A model generated the notes under the pieces. It saw nothing but the letters and a program-made list of their open reading frames with translations, was not told the origin of the DNA and did not search any database. The position numbers were made by a program, and so were the translations under genes. DNA of 64,000 nucleotides from Rhizobium rosettiformans. Lineage in GTDB: Bacteria; Pseudomonadota; Alphaproteobacteria; Rhizobiales; Rhizobiaceae. The DNA is taken from the NCBI RefSeq assembly GCF_016806065.1, contig NZ_CP032405.1, positions 3,314,001 to 3,378,000 on the forward strand, in the 5' to 3' direction. Below are positions 48,847 to 58,756 of this stretch, in pieces; within the stretch, counting starts at the first letter, position 1; every line of letters begins with the position of its first letter.

Positions 48847-49224
48847 ATGTTCCACATCCTGCTCGTCGCGATCGGCGGTGCAACCGGATCGGTAGCCCGC
48901 TATCTCACCGGGATTGCCATGACCCGCTGGCTGGGGATGGGCTTCCCCTGGGGCACGATCACCGTCAACATCGTCGGCTCGTTCATCATCGGTCTGTTGA
49001 CCGAACTGCTGGCGCGTAGGTTCTCCGCCCCTATGGAGATGCAGTTGCTGCTGGTGGTCGGCTTCCTTGGAGGGTTCACCACATTCTCCTCCTTTTCACT
49101 CGATACAATGGCGCTCTTCGAACGTGGCGAAAGTCATCTGGCCCTGGCCTATGTCGGAGCGAGCCTTGTCCTGTCCCTCTCGGCCGCTTTCGGTGGTCTC
49201 GCCCTCGGCCGCAGCCTGTTCTGA
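48847..49224 (+). CDS. crcB: Fluoride channel CrcB/Fluc
   Basis: The 125-aa four-helix protein exports fluoride as a dual-topology dimer. The N-terminus LLVAIGGATGSVARYLTGI, the conserved Asn in GTITVNIVGSFIIG and GFLGGFTTFSSFSLDTM are diagnostic. No fluoride riboswitch was found in the 60-base gap before it. Confidence 0.96.
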   Translation: MFHILLVAIGGATGSVARYLTGIAMTRWLGMGFPWGTITVNIVGSFIIGLLTELLARRFSAPMEMQLLLVVGFLGGFTTFSSFSLDTMALFERGESHLALAYVGASLVLSLSAAFGGLALGRSLF

Positions 49225-49318
49225 CGCCCGAGCCTGCATTTCCGCTTTCCCTTTCCGCCCGAAATCTACTAAAGGCACGGGATAAGTGGGTGGAGAACCC
49301 GAGCGAGAAAGTATCCTG

Positions 49319-50308
49319 ATGGCAGGCATCGAACATATCACCGTGGAAGCCGACGAGGCTGGCATGCGGCTCGACCGCTGGTTCAAGATCCATTACCCGG
49401 GTCTGGGCTTCGGCGCGTTGCAGAAGCTTCTGCGCTCGGGCCAGGTCCGTGTCGACGGCGGTCGCGTGAAGACAGACGCCCGCGTTCAGCCCGGTCAGGT
49501 TGTGCGCGTTCCCCCCATGGATGTCGACGCCAAGAAGACCGGCCCGATCGCCAGCCACGATCTGAAGCACGGCGACGACCACGAACTCCTGTCGCGCATG
49601 CTGCTGCATGAAGACGAGAAGGTCTTCGTACTCAACAAGCCCGCCGGCCTTGCCGTGCAGGGCGGTTCTGGTCTCAATCGCCACATCGACAAGATGCTGG
49701 AAGCCTGGACGAGCCGGAAGGGCGAAAAGCCGCGCCTGGTGCATCGCCTCGACCGCGACACCTCCGGCGTACTCGTCGTTGCCCGTACGCGCGGCGCCGC
49801 CCAGAAGCTGACGGCAGCGTTTCGCGAGCGCGACACAAAGAAGATCTACTGGTCGCTGGTGAAGGGCGTCCCGCGCAAGCACGAGGACAAGATCTCGACC
49901 TGGCTCACCAAAGACCAGACCGACGAAGGCGACCGCATGCGAGTCTGCAGGCACGGCGAGGAAGGGGCGGACCACGCCATCACCTACTACCGTGTCATCG
50001 ATACGGCAGCCCAGAACCTCGCCTGGCTGGAAATGGAGCCCTATACCGGCCGCACGCACCAGCTGCGCGTCCACGCGCTGCATATCGGGCATCCGATCAT
50101 CGGCGATCCCAAATACTTCATCGACGACCACAACTGGGATTTCCCCGGCGGCGTCCAAAAGCGGCTTCATCTGCATGCCCGCTACATCGACCTGCCGCAT
50201 CCGAATGGCGGTCGCCTGAAGGTTACGGCACCGCTGCCGCCGCACATGGTCCAGACCTGGAACCTGCTCGGTCTCGACCAGCGCGATGGTGACAGGGACG
50301 GCGAATGA
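49319..50308 (+). CDS. rluC: 23S rRNA pseudouridine synthase RluC
   Basis: The 329-aa enzyme has an N-terminal S4 domain (MRLDRWFKIHYPGLGFGALQKLLRSGQVRVDGG) and the RluA-type catalytic domain with the nucleophile Asp in HRLDRDTSG. ATG 49319 (MAGIEHITVE) is preferred to GTG 49286. Its stop overlaps the next gene (ATGA). Confidence 0.93.
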   Translation: MAGIEHITVEADEAGMRLDRWFKIHYPGLGFGALQKLLRSGQVRVDGGRVKTDARVQPGQVVRVPPMDVDAKKTGPIASHDLKHGDDHELLSRMLLHEDEKVFVLNKPAGLAVQGGSGLNRHIDKMLEAWTSRKGEKPRLVHRLDRDTSGVLVVARTRGAAQKLTAAFRERDTKKIYWSLVKGVPRKHEDKISTWLTKDQTDEGDRMRVCRHGEEGADHAITYYRVIDTAAQNLAWLEMEPYTGRTHQLRVHALHIGHPIIGDPKYFIDDHNWDFPGGVQKRLHLHARYIDLPHPNGGRLKVTAPLPPHMVQTWNLLGLDQRDGDRDGE

Positions 50309-50958
50309 AGCTTGTTCTGTTCGATTGCGACGGCACGCTGGTCGACAGCGCCGGCCTGATCCATGAAGTCATGCGCCACACCTTCACCGCCTTCGGCAAG
50401 CCGGAGCCCGCTTTGGAGACGACCAAGTCGATTATCGGCCTGACGCTCGACATCGCGATCGCCCGCATGGACGGCAAGCCGCATGCCGATGACGAAGCGG
50501 TCGCCATGGCGGCCCACTACAAGGCGATCTTTGCCGATGTCCGCCGTGACTCCGGTTTCGGCGAAACCATGTTCGATGGCATCCGCCAAGTCCTGGACGC
50601 GCTGATCGCCCGCGAGGATATCTGGCTCGGCGCCGTCACCGGCAAGTCGCGCCGCGGGCTCGAAACCATCCTTGAAGGTCATGGCCTCAAGCCCCATTTC
50701 CTCTTCTGCCGGACAGCAGACGACTGCCCGTCCAAGCCGCATCCGGCCATGGTAACGGAATGCTGTGACGAGGCAGGCATAGCGCCGCGTGAGACCATCG
50801 TCATCGGCGACGCGATCTACGACATGCAGATGGCGAAGGCCGCCGGTGCCACCGCGATCGGTGTCGCCTGGGGGTATGCCAAGGCCGACGATCTCTGGAA
50901 AGCGGGTGCCGATGCCGTGGTCGAGCGTCCGGCCGACCTTCTGGCCTATATCCACTAG
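50305..50958 (+). CDS. HAD-family phosphatase (phosphoglycolate phosphatase-like)
   Basis: The 217-aa protein shows HAD motif I (LVLFDCDGTLVDS), motif II/III region (VTGKSRRG, SKPHPAM) and motif IV (IVIGDAIYDMQMAKAAG). It overlaps rluC by four bases. The substrate is unknown. Confidence 0.9.
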   Translation: MKLVLFDCDGTLVDSAGLIHEVMRHTFTAFGKPEPALETTKSIIGLTLDIAIARMDGKPHADDEAVAMAAHYKAIFADVRRDSGFGETMFDGIRQVLDALIAREDIWLGAVTGKSRRGLETILEGHGLKPHFLFCRTADDCPSKPHPAMVTECCDEAGIAPRETIVIGDAIYDMQMAKAAGATAIGVAWGYAKADDLWKAGADAVVERPADLLAYIH

Positions 50959-50967
50959 GAGCTCTTG

Positions 50968-51774
50968 ATGCGCGACGAACTCAGCCAGGACATTTTCGGG
51001 ACCTTCATTCCGGAGCCCAGCCATGAGGATCCGGTGCGCCGGGCGCAGATCCAGATGAAGCGGCCGCTGCCGAAGCGCTTTTATGAGAGCGTCGGGATCG
51101 AGACCCGCGACGACGGCTTCTCCATTACGCTGGACGGAAAGTCGGTGAAGACGCCGGCGAAGAACCTCCTGACGCTGCCCACCCGTGAGGCAGCAGAACT
51201 CGTGGTCGCCGAATGGGCGGGGCAGGGCGAGTTCATCGATCCCGCGACCATGCCGATCACCAAACTCGCGAATACCGCCATCGACGCCGTTTCGAACAGT
51301 CTGGACGAAGTGTTCGACGAGATCGTCCGTTTCGCAGGCACTGATCTTCTCTGCTACCGCGCCGACGGCCCGAAAGAACTGATCGACCGTCAGTCGGCTC
51401 GCTGGGACCCACTGCTTGGCTGGATCTCGACCGCGCACGGCGCCCGCTTCATCCTCGTCGAGGGCGTGATGCATCAGGAGCAACCGAAGGAAGCCATTGC
51501 TGCTTACGCGCGCGCTCTCGAGCGTTACCGCGATACTTTCCAGATCTCCTGCCTCAACGTGGTAACCACGCTGACGGGCTCGGCTGTGCTGACCCTTGCC
51601 TTTGCCGAGGGCGCCTTCGATCTGGACGAAGTCTGGTCGCTTGCCCATCTCGACGAGGACTGGACCATCGAGCATTGGGGTTCTGATGCCGAAGCCGAAG
51701 CGCGTCGTGAGGCCCGTTACGGCGAGTTCGCATCGGCAGCGTCACTCTTCGCGACCCTTCAGGCGGCAAGTTAA
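50968..51774 (+). CDS. ATP12-family chaperone of the F1-ATPase alpha subunit
   Basis: The 268-aa protein contains RPLPKRFYESVGIETRDDGFSITLDGKSVKTPAKN and PITKLANTAIDAV, with LCYRADGPKELIDRQSARWDPLLGW typical of ATP12. ATG 50968 follows AGGAGCTCTTG. Mitochondrial ATP12 binds F1-alpha during ATP synthase assembly; the same role is inferred. Conserved rhizobial order rluC-HAD-ATP12. Confidence 0.93.
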   Translation: MRDELSQDIFGTFIPEPSHEDPVRRAQIQMKRPLPKRFYESVGIETRDDGFSITLDGKSVKTPAKNLLTLPTREAAELVVAEWAGQGEFIDPATMPITKLANTAIDAVSNSLDEVFDEIVRFAGTDLLCYRADGPKELIDRQSARWDPLLGWISTAHGARFILVEGVMHQEQPKEAIAAYARALERYRDTFQISCLNVVTTLTGSAVLTLAFAEGAFDLDEVWSLAHLDEDWTIEHWGSDAEAEARREARYGEFASAASLFATLQAAS

Positions 51775-51837
51775 CTCTACACTAACCATAAATGGCGAAT
51801 TCTCGGGCAGGTTCAGAATCACCTGTCCGGGGTCGTC

Positions 51838-52656
51838 ATGTTCGCTTGCAGCCTTCGCATTGCCGTCGCCATGGGCTTCGCCCTGCTGCTCGCATCCTGC
51901 TCTGTCTTCTTCGGGCGCAGCATTGACCGTCCATTGGTCTACTACGTCCGCAACGTGACGGTCATGGCCGATGCGCGCATCCCGCTCGACCTCATCGAAA
52001 GCGTCGATCGCCGTGTCTCCGCTGCGATTGCAGCAACGCGTCCTCCTGCGGGTGCCGAGCGCGTCGTCCTGCTGGTCAAGATCGATCGCCTGGGATTTGG
52101 CGAGGGCGCCCGTCGGCGTCTCGCCCAGGCGAAGTTCACGGTAACAGCGACATCGGTCGAAACCGGGCAACCGGTCGCCCAGGGCGTATTCACCGTCAAC
52201 AGCCCAACGGACGACCCGCGTTGGGCGCGTCAGGCGCTGGCGGAAGAGGTCGCAGCCCGGATCCGCTTTGCCTTCTCCCTGACCACGCCGCGTGTCCGCA
52301 AGCCCCTGCCGCAGCGAACCATTTCCACGCGGCTCGCTTCGGAACCGCCGCCGATAATTGTGCCGAACGCTCGGGCGGCATCGCCACGCGCTGCCTCGGC
52401 AGCGCCGCAGGCGGCGCCGCGTAAGCCTTCTGCTCTGACTACCCAGAATACGGCAGTTCCTCCGCCACCGCGTGAAATGGCGGCACCACCCGTGGCCGAG
52501 GTGCAGCCGCCGCAGCCCGCAGCCCCCGCACAACCTGCGCGTCGCGCCGCCGACATCGGCAAGGGTACGCCGGTCGAACAGGGAGCCGTGGGTACCATTC
52601 GCCTGCGGCCGGATTGCGACCCAGCCGTCACGCCGGACTGCTCCGCAAGCCCTTGA
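51838..52656 (+). CDS. Proline-rich lipoprotein of unknown function
   Basis: A signal peptide ends in a lipobox LLASC (Cys at residue 21). The first 150 residues form a soluble domain (DRPLVYYVRNVTVMADARIPLDLIESVDRRVSAAI), followed by a Pro/Ala-rich tail that could span to the cell wall, and a C-terminal DCDPAVTPDCSASP with two Cys. No family recognised. Located directly upstream of the cobalamin riboswitch. Confidence 0.7.
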   Translation: MFACSLRIAVAMGFALLLASCSVFFGRSIDRPLVYYVRNVTVMADARIPLDLIESVDRRVSAAIAATRPPAGAERVVLLVKIDRLGFGEGARRRLAQAKFTVTATSVETGQPVAQGVFTVNSPTDDPRWARQALAEEVAARIRFAFSLTTPRVRKPLPQRTISTRLASEPPPIIVPNARAASPRAASAAPQAAPRKPSALTTQNTAVPPPPREMAAPPVAEVQPPQPAAPAQPARRAADIGKGTPVEQGAVGTIRLRPDCDPAVTPDCSASP

Positions 52657-52700
52657 TCGACCCTCGTGCGCAATGACGCAGCTCTCCGCCGCAGCTGTGA

Positions 52701-52729
52701 TTGACTCGGCTTCGACCTCGGCCTAATCC
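52701..52729 (+). promoter_or_regulatory. Predicted cob promoter
   Basis: TTGACT at 52701-52706, 17 bases, TAATCC at 52724-52729. The -10 is weak, but the predicted start (about 52736) falls just before the riboswitch. Confidence 0.4.
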
Positions 52730-52734
52730 TCGTG

Positions 52735-53085
52735 CTGGATGGTTTCCGAACGGCAGAGATGTTGTCCGGAGAGCAAAAGGGAATGCGAAGGCGTGGACCC
52801 CAACCGGGCACGCCGAACGCAGCCGACCCCGCGACTGTATTGCAGCGAGGGTTCTCCATCCGCTCTGCCGTTTCAAGTGGCAACAGGTCGCAGGGTGCGG
52901 CCGGCCGCTGAAAAACGGCAGGACGGAAAAGCCACTGGGGTGGCAACACGATCAGCCGGGGCAGGACGCCTCTTATTCTACGAATCGTCCGCTCTTTCGT
53001 GTTGCTAGCTAACCCTGGGAAGGCGAGGAGAACCCGACGGTCCTTTAAAGACCACGACCTGCGAGCCAGGAGACCTGCCATCCAC
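52735..53085 (+). promoter_or_regulatory. Large cobalamin riboswitch upstream of cobP
   Basis: Core elements appear in order: AAAAGGGAA (52775-52783), CAGCCGACCCCGCGACTGTA (52820-52839), GCCACTGG (52931-52938), GGGAAGG (53017-53023) and the B12 box GAGCCAGGAGACCTGCC (53063-53079). An 8-bp arm pair CAACACGA (52944-52951) and TCGTGTTG (52997-53004) makes an extra helix. At about 345 nt it is longer than the usual 200-nt class because of insertions in two peripheral helices. A further 200 nt of leader follows before cobP; within it there is no gene. AdoCbl binding would lower cob expression. Confidence 0.92.
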
Positions 53086-53281
53086 GGGCATGGTGCCCAC
53101 ACTGGGGAGGTCTCCCCGTTGCCAGCACGGAGGTTGTCGTGGCGACACATTGTTTCGACGGGTCCTTGCGGTCCCGTGGATGTCCGTCCGTATCTGCGGG
53201 CAGGGCATCTCCTGATATTTCGTGCATGTTTGATGCATGCGCAGCAGGGCATCTGCGCGCGGTTGGGGGCCATGGCACTCC

Positions 53282-53812
53282 ATGACCGCATCCCAATCCC
53301 GATCCATCCTGGTTCTCGGTGGCGCACGCTCGGGCAAGTCACGCTTTGCCGAGGGATTAGCGCGCGATACGCGCTTCGACAGGTTTTACCTCGCCACTGG
53401 CCGTGCCTGGGACGACGAGATGCGCGCCCGCATCGAGAGCCACAAGGCCGACCGAGCCAATGACGGCTGGACGACGCATGAGGAGCCGCTGGATCTCGTC
53501 GGGGTACTGAAGACGCTCGACAAGCCCGAGCGGGTGATCCTCGTCGACTGCCTGACGCTCTGGGTCACCAATCTGATGATGGAGGAAGGCCGTGACGTCG
53601 ACGCAGACAGCGCGGCACTCGCCGCCAGTCTTGGGGAACTCAAGGCCACCATCATCTTCGTCTCCAATGAAGTCGGCCTCGGCATCGTGCCCGAAAACAA
53701 GATGGCCCGCGCCTTCCGCGACCATGCCGGCCGTCTCCACCAAGCCATCGCCGCAGAGGCGGCTGAAGTCTATTTTATCGCGGCGGGCTTGCCGTTGAAA
53801 ATGAAGGGTTGA
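53282..53812 (+). CDS. cobP: Adenosylcobinamide kinase / guanylyltransferase CobP (CobU)
   Basis: This bifunctional enzyme phosphorylates adenosylcobinamide and adds GMP in the nucleotide-loop pathway. The 176-aa protein has Walker [14 protein letters not shown], the [21 protein letters not shown] segment and [14 protein letters not shown] 53282 is the start; the upstream frame to 53237 lies in the leader. First gene of cobP-cobW-cobN. Confidence 0.95.
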   Translation: MTASQSRSILVLGGARSGKSRFAEGLARDTRFDRFYLATGRAWDDEMRARIESHKADRANDGWTTHEEPLDLVGVLKTLDKPERVILVDCLTLWVTNLMMEEGRDVDADSAALAASLGELKATIIFVSNEVGLGIVPENKMARAFRDHAGRLHQAIAAEAAEVYFIAAGLPLKMKG

Positions 53813-53815
53813 ACC

Positions 53816-54892
53816 ATGTTGCAGCAAAAGATCCCCGCCACCGTCATCACCGGCTTCCTCGGGGCCGGCAAGACCACCATCATCCGCAACATGCTGATGA
53901 ATGCCGGCGGCAAGAAGATCGCGCTGATCATCAATGAATTCGGCGATCTCGGCGTCGATGGCGATGTGCTGAAGGGTTGCGGCGCTGACAATTGCACCGA
54001 AGACGACATCATCGAACTCACCAATGGCTGCATCTGCTGCACGGTTGCCGACGACTTCGTGCCGACCATGCAGAAGCTGCTCGACCGCGACGTGAAGCCC
54101 GACCATATCGTCATCGAGACCTCAGGTCTCGCTTTGCCGCAGCCGCTGGTCGCCGCCTTCAACTGGCCGGATATCCGCACCCGCGTCACTGTCGATGGTG
54201 TTGTTACCGTCGTCGACAGCGCGGCTGTTGCCGCCGGTCGTTTCGCCGATGACCACGATGCGGTTGCTGCCCAGCGCGCCGAGGACGACAATCTCGACCA
54301 CGAAAGCCCGATCGAGGAACTGTTCGAGGACCAGCTGACCTGCGCCGACCTGATCGTCCTCAACAAGACAGATCTGCTGGATGCCGCCGGCATCGCCGCC
54401 GTACGCGCCGAGGTGACTGGCCGCACCAGCCGCAAGCCCTCGATGATCGAGGCGAAGAACGGCGAAGTGCCCTCGCTCGTGCTGCTCGGCATTGGCGCCA
54501 GCACCGAAGACGACATCGAGAACCGGAAGTCGCATCACGAGCTGGAGCACGAGGCGCTGCATGCCTCGGGCGAAGACCACGATCATCATCACGATCACGA
54601 CGAATTTGAAAGCTTCGTCCTGAAGCTTGGTGCGATCAAAGACGCGTCCGATTTCATCGATCGCCTGAAGCCTGTGATCGAGAAACACGACATCCTGCGC
54701 CTCAAAGGTTTCATCGACGTGCCGGGCAAGCCGATGCGCCTCGTCATCCAGGCCGTCGGCACCCGCATCGAAACCTATTTCGACCGCCCCTGGACATCGG
54801 CTGAAAAGCGCGAAACGCGCATCGTCGTCATCGGCCTGCATGAATGGGACTTCGGTTCTGTGGTCGAGGACGTTCAGGCGGCGGCTGGCTGA
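53816..54892 (+). CDS. cobW: CobW, GTP-dependent metallochaperone of cobalamin synthesis
   Basis: The 358-aa COG0523 GTPase has the P-loop GFLGAGKTT, the metal motif Cys72-Ile-Cys74-Cys75 (NGCICCTV), a His-rich segment (HASGEDHDHHHDHD) and a C-terminal CobW domain. It is thought to hand cobalt to the CobN chelatase, next in line. It starts three bases after cobP. Confidence 0.95.
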   Translation: MLQQKIPATVITGFLGAGKTTIIRNMLMNAGGKKIALIINEFGDLGVDGDVLKGCGADNCTEDDIIELTNGCICCTVADDFVPTMQKLLDRDVKPDHIVIETSGLALPQPLVAAFNWPDIRTRVTVDGVVTVVDSAAVAAGRFADDHDAVAAQRAEDDNLDHESPIEELFEDQLTCADLIVLNKTDLLDAAGIAAVRAEVTGRTSRKPSMIEAKNGEVPSLVLLGIGASTEDDIENRKSHHELEHEALHASGEDHDHHHDHDEFESFVLKLGAIKDASDFIDRLKPVIEKHDILRLKGFIDVPGKPMRLVIQAVGTRIETYFDRPWTSAEKRETRIVVIGLHEWDFGSVVEDVQAAAG

Positions 54893-54895
54893 TCC

Positions 54896-57800
54896 ATGCA
54901 TCTCCTGCTTGCCCAGAAGGGATCGATCAGCGACGGCGACGAGGCGATCGATCTCGGCCAGACGCCAGGGGACGTGCTGTTCCTCTCGGCGGCCGATACG
55001 GAGCTGGCTGCGATCGCGGCCGCCGTGCAGGCGAGGGGCGGAGAGGCGGTTCGCTGGCGGCTCGCCAGCCTGATGACGCTCAAGCATCCGATGTCGGTCG
55101 ATACCTATATCGAGCGCACGGCACGCCATGCGCGGCTGATCGTGGTCAGGGCGCTAGGTGGGGCGAGTTACTTTCACTATGCGCTGGAGGCGCTGCACGC
55201 CTCAGCCCGTCGCAGCGGCGCGGTCATCGTCGTGCTGCCGGGTGACGACAAGCCGGATGAGGGACTTTTGCCATTCCAGGCCTGTGCGGAGGACGATCGC
55301 CAGGCTCTCTGGACCTACCTGACCGAAGGCGGGGCGGGCAATGCCTCGGCTTTCGTGTCCTATGCCGAGGCTATTCTCGACGATACCGACCGTCCGGAAC
55401 CGGCGCGTCCGCTGCTGAAGGCCGGCATCTGGTGGTCGGGCAGGGGTGTGATCGGGGTTGAGGAGTGGGAGAGGCTGGCCTCTCCTTCTCCCCGTCTAGG
55501 GGGAGAAGGTGCCCGGAGGGCGGATGAGGGGCAAAGCACCGAGCAAGACCAGCCTCTCACCCTGACTCTCTCCTTGGCTGCAGGGATAGGCAAGATTGCT
55601 CCCCTCTGCTTCTACCGTGCCCTCGTCCAGAGCGGCGAAACGGCACCCGTCGAAGCCATGGTCGAAGCCTTGAAGTCTGAGGGATTGATCCCGCTTCCTG
55701 TCTTCGTCTCGAGCCTCAAGGACCAGGTCTCGGTCGATACACTGCGCGCCGTTTTCACGCGCTTTCCACCAGCAGTCGTCATCAACACCACCGGTTTCGC
55801 TGTCTCGACCCCAGGCGCGGAAAAGCCTTCGACGGTGCTCGACGAGACCGGTGCCGTGGTGCTGCAGGCGATCTTCTCCTCCTCGCCGCGCGCCACCTGG
55901 GAGAACTCGACACAGGGCCTCAGCGCCCGCGATCTGGCGATGAGCGTCGCCCTGCCGGAAGTCGACGGCCGGGTACTGACCCGCGCCGTCTCGTTCAAGT
56001 CCAAGGCGCGCTTCGACGAGCGGGTCGAGGCCAACCTGGTGAGCCACGAGCCGGATGCCGGCCGCATGCGTTTTGTCGCCGAACTCGCCGCCAACTGGGC
56101 GAAGCTTCGGTCGGCCGAGCCTGCAGACCGTCGAGTGGCGCTTGTTATGGCCAACTACCCGAACCGCGATGGCCGCCTCGGCAACGGGGTCGGACTGGAT
56201 ACGCCCGCCGGCACGATGGAGGTCATGCGCGCCATGCGCGACGCCGGCTACGACGTCGCTGATCTGCCCGCTGACGGCGATATGTTGATGCAGGCCTTGA
56301 TGGCCGGGCCGACCAATGCGGCGAATGACGGACGCGTTATTCGCGAACGCCTTTCCGTCAGTAATTACATAAAGTTCTTCGAGGATCTTCCCAAAGAAGT
56401 TCAGGAGCGCGTCACCACGCGCTGGGGCGCGCCAGAGAGTGATCCCTTCTATCTCGACGGTGCCTTCGCGCTGCCGCTAATGCGCTTCGGCAAGCTCATG
56501 ATCGGCATCCAGCCGGCGCGTGGCTACAATATCGATCCCAAGGAAAGCTATCATTCGCCGGACCTCGTGCCGCCGCATGGCTACCTCGCCTTCTACGCCT
56601 TCCTCCGGCGGGAATTCGCCGCTCAAGCGGTGATCCACATGGGCAAACACGGTAATCTCGAATGGCTACCGGGCAAGGCGTTGGCGCTGTCGGAAACCTG
56701 TTTCCCCGAGGCCGTCTTCGGCCCGTTGCCACATCTCTATCCCTTCATCGTCAACGACCCCGGCGAGGGGACCCAGGCCAAGCGCCGCAGCTCCGCCGTC
56801 ATTATCGACCACCTGACGCCGCCGCTGACGCGCGCCGAGAGCTACGGCCCGCTGAAGGATCTGGAGGCACTGGTCGACGAGTATTACGAAGCCTCGGGCG
56901 GCGACCCGCGCCGTCTGGTGCTGTTAAAGAAGCAGATCCTTGAGCTGATCGCCGACATCGGCCTCGACCAGGATGCCGGCATCGCCAAGGGCGAGGCGGA
57001 TGACCAGGCGCTCGAAAAGCTCGACGCCTATCTCTGCGACCTCAAGGAAATGCAGATCCGCGACGGCTTGCATATCTTCGGGCTCGCGCCAGAGGGTCGG
57101 TTGCTGACCGATCTCGTCATCGCGCTGGCCCGGGTGCCACGCGGCCAAGGCGAGGGCGGTGATGCTAGTTTGCAGCGGGCGATTGCTGGAGATTTGCTCA
57201 AGACGAAAGGCTTCGACCCCCTCGATTGCGTCATGTCCGATCCGTGGACCGGGCCACGCCCCACGATCCTGTCCTTCATCACTGACGCCCCCTGGCGCAC
57301 GGCGGGTGACACCGTCGAGCGTATCGAACTCCTCGCCGCAAAGCTCGTCGCCGGTGACCTCTCTTGCCCAGATGATTGGCTGCGCACCCAAGCCGTCCTC
57401 GCCGAGATCGATACCCGCCTGAAACCCGCCGTCGTATCCTCCGGCCCCGCCGAGATCGATGGCCTGCTTAAGGGCCTCGCCGGCCACTTCGTTTCCCCTG
57501 GCCCCTCAGGCGCGCCAACGCGCGGTCGACCTGATGTCCTGCCCACGGGACGTAACTTCTACTCTGTCGACAGCCGTGCTGTTCCCACACCGGCGGCTTA
57601 CGAACTCGGCAAGAAATCCGCCGAGCTTTTGATCCAGCGTTATGTCCAGGATCACGGCGAATGGCCGACATCCTTCGGCATCACCGCCTGGGGCACGTCT
57701 AACATGCGGACCGGCGGCGATGATATCGCGCAAGCCTTGGCCCTCATTGGCGTCAAGCCGCTCTGGGACATGGCCTCGCGGCGCGTTACCGGCTTCGAGG

Positions 57801-58756
57801 TGATCCCGATGGCGATGCTCGGCCGGCCGCGAGTCGACGTCACGCTGCGTATCTCCGGCTTCTTCCGCGATGCCTTCCCAGAGCAGATCGCGCTCTTCGA
57901 CAAGGCGGTGCGGGCGGTAGCGGCACTTGAAGTAGCGGCACTTGAAGAGGACGAGGAAGATAATCCGATCGCCGCACGTGTGCGGGCCGAAACCGAAAAG
58001 CTGAGAGGTGAAGGGCTGGACGAAAAACAGGCCGCGCGCCGCGCCGGCTACCGCGTCTTCGGTTCCAAGCCCGGCGCCTATGGGGCTGGCCTGCAGGCGT
58101 TGATCGACGAAAAGGGCTGGGCCGAGCGCGCCGATCTCGCCGAGAGCTATCTCGTCTGGGGTGGCTACGCCTATGGCGCGGGCGAGGAGGGCAAGGCGGA
58201 ACGTGGTTTGTTCGAGGAGCGTTTACGTTCGGTCCAGGCCGTGGTCCAGAACCAGGACAATCGCGAACACGACCTGCTCGACAGCGACGACTACTACCAG
58301 TTCGAGGGCGGTATGACGGCAGCGGTCGAACACGTCGCGGGTGTAAGGCCCAAGGTCTATCACAACGACCATTCGCGGCCGGAAAAGCCCGTGATCCGGA
58401 GCCTCGAAGAGGAGATAGGCCGGGTCGTGCGCGCCCGTGTGGTCAATCCGAAGTGGATCGAAGGCGTCATGCGCCATGGTTACAAGGGCGCCTTCGAGAT
58501 CACCGCAACGGTCGATTACATGTTTGCCTTTGCAGCCACCACGGGTGCCGTACGCGACCACCATTTCGAAGCCGTCTACCAGGCATTTATCCTCGACGAA
58601 CGGGTGCGCGATTTCATGGCCGAGAAGAATGCCCCGGCCCAGAAGGAGCTCGCCGAGCGGCTGATCGAGGCGATCGAACGGGGCTTGTGGACGCCGAAGA
58701 GCAATTCGGCCAAGTTCAGATTGGGCGAAATGGTCGATGGAGAGTTGCATGTCTGA
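54896..58756 (+). CDS. cobN: Aerobic cobaltochelatase subunit CobN
   Basis: CobN inserts cobalt into hydrogenobyrinate a,c-diamide with CobS and CobT, which lie outside the window. The 1286-aa protein has family stretches such as HMGKHGNLEWLPGKALALSETCFPE and DEYYEASGGDPRRLVLLKKQI. Residues about 194-232 are encoded by a palindromic repeat and read as low-complexity (SPSPRLGGEGARRADEG..). The frame is intact, so the insertion is tolerated. ATG 54896 is three bases after the cobW stop. Confidence 0.96.
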   Translation: MHLLLAQKGSISDGDEAIDLGQTPGDVLFLSAADTELAAIAAAVQARGGEAVRWRLASLMTLKHPMSVDTYIERTARHARLIVVRALGGASYFHYALEALHASARRSGAVIVVLPGDDKPDEGLLPFQACAEDDRQALWTYLTEGGAGNASAFVSYAEAILDDTDRPEPARPLLKAGIWWSGRGVIGVEEWERLASPSPRLGGEGARRADEGQSTEQDQPLTLTLSLAAGIGKIAPLCFYRALVQSGETAPVEAMVEALKSEGLIPLPVFVSSLKDQVSVDTLRAVFTRFPPAVVINTTGFAVSTPGAEKPSTVLDETGAVVLQAIFSSSPRATWENSTQGLSARDLAMSVALPEVDGRVLTRAVSFKSKARFDERVEANLVSHEPDAGRMRFVAELAANWAKLRSAEPADRRVALVMANYPNRDGRLGNGVGLDTPAGTMEVMRAMRDAGYDVADLPADGDMLMQALMAGPTNAANDGRVIRERLSVSNYIKFFEDLPKEVQERVTTRWGAPESDPFYLDGAFALPLMRFGKLMIGIQPARGYNIDPKESYHSPDLVPPHGYLAFYAFLRREFAAQAVIHMGKHGNLEWLPGKALALSETCFPEAVFGPLPHLYPFIVNDPGEGTQAKRRSSAVIIDHLTPPLTRAESYGPLKDLEALVDEYYEASGGDPRRLVLLKKQILELIADIGLDQDAGIAKGEADDQALEKLDAYLCDLKEMQIRDGLHIFGLAPEGRLLTDLVIALARVPRGQGEGGDASLQRAIAGDLLKTKGFDPLDCVMSDPWTGPRPTILSFITDAPWRTAGDTVERIELLAAKLVAGDLSCPDDWLRTQAVLAEIDTRLKPAVVSSGPAEIDGLLKGLAGHFVSPGPSGAPTRGRPDVLPTGRNFYSVDSRAVPTPAAYELGKKSAELLIQRYVQDHGEWPTSFGITAWGTSNMRTGGDDIAQALALIGVKPLWDMASRRVTGFEVIPMAMLGRPRVDVTLRISGFFRDAFPEQIALFDKAVRAVAALEVAALEEDEEDNPIAARVRAETEKLRGEGLDEKQAARRAGYRVFGSKPGAYGAGLQALIDEKGWAERADLAESYLVWGGYAYGAGEEGKAERGLFEERLRSVQAVVQNQDNREHDLLDSDDYYQFEGGMTAAVEHVAGVRPKVYHNDHSRPEKPVIRSLEEEIGRVVRARVVNPKWIEGVMRHGYKGAFEITATVDYMFAFAATTGAVRDHHFEAVYQAFILDERVRDFMAEKNAPAQKELAERLIEAIERGLWTPKSNSAKFRLGEMVDGELHV
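55475..55594. repeat. RIME-like palindromic repeat inside cobN
   Basis: CTTCTCCCC (55485-55493) and GGGGAGAAG (55500-55508) form an inverted repeat, followed by GGTGCCCGGAGGGCGGATGAGGGG, then a degenerate CCTCTCACCCTGACTCTC module. The same two modules occur between rutC and rutD. It adds about 39 in-frame codons to cobN. Confidence 0.7.
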
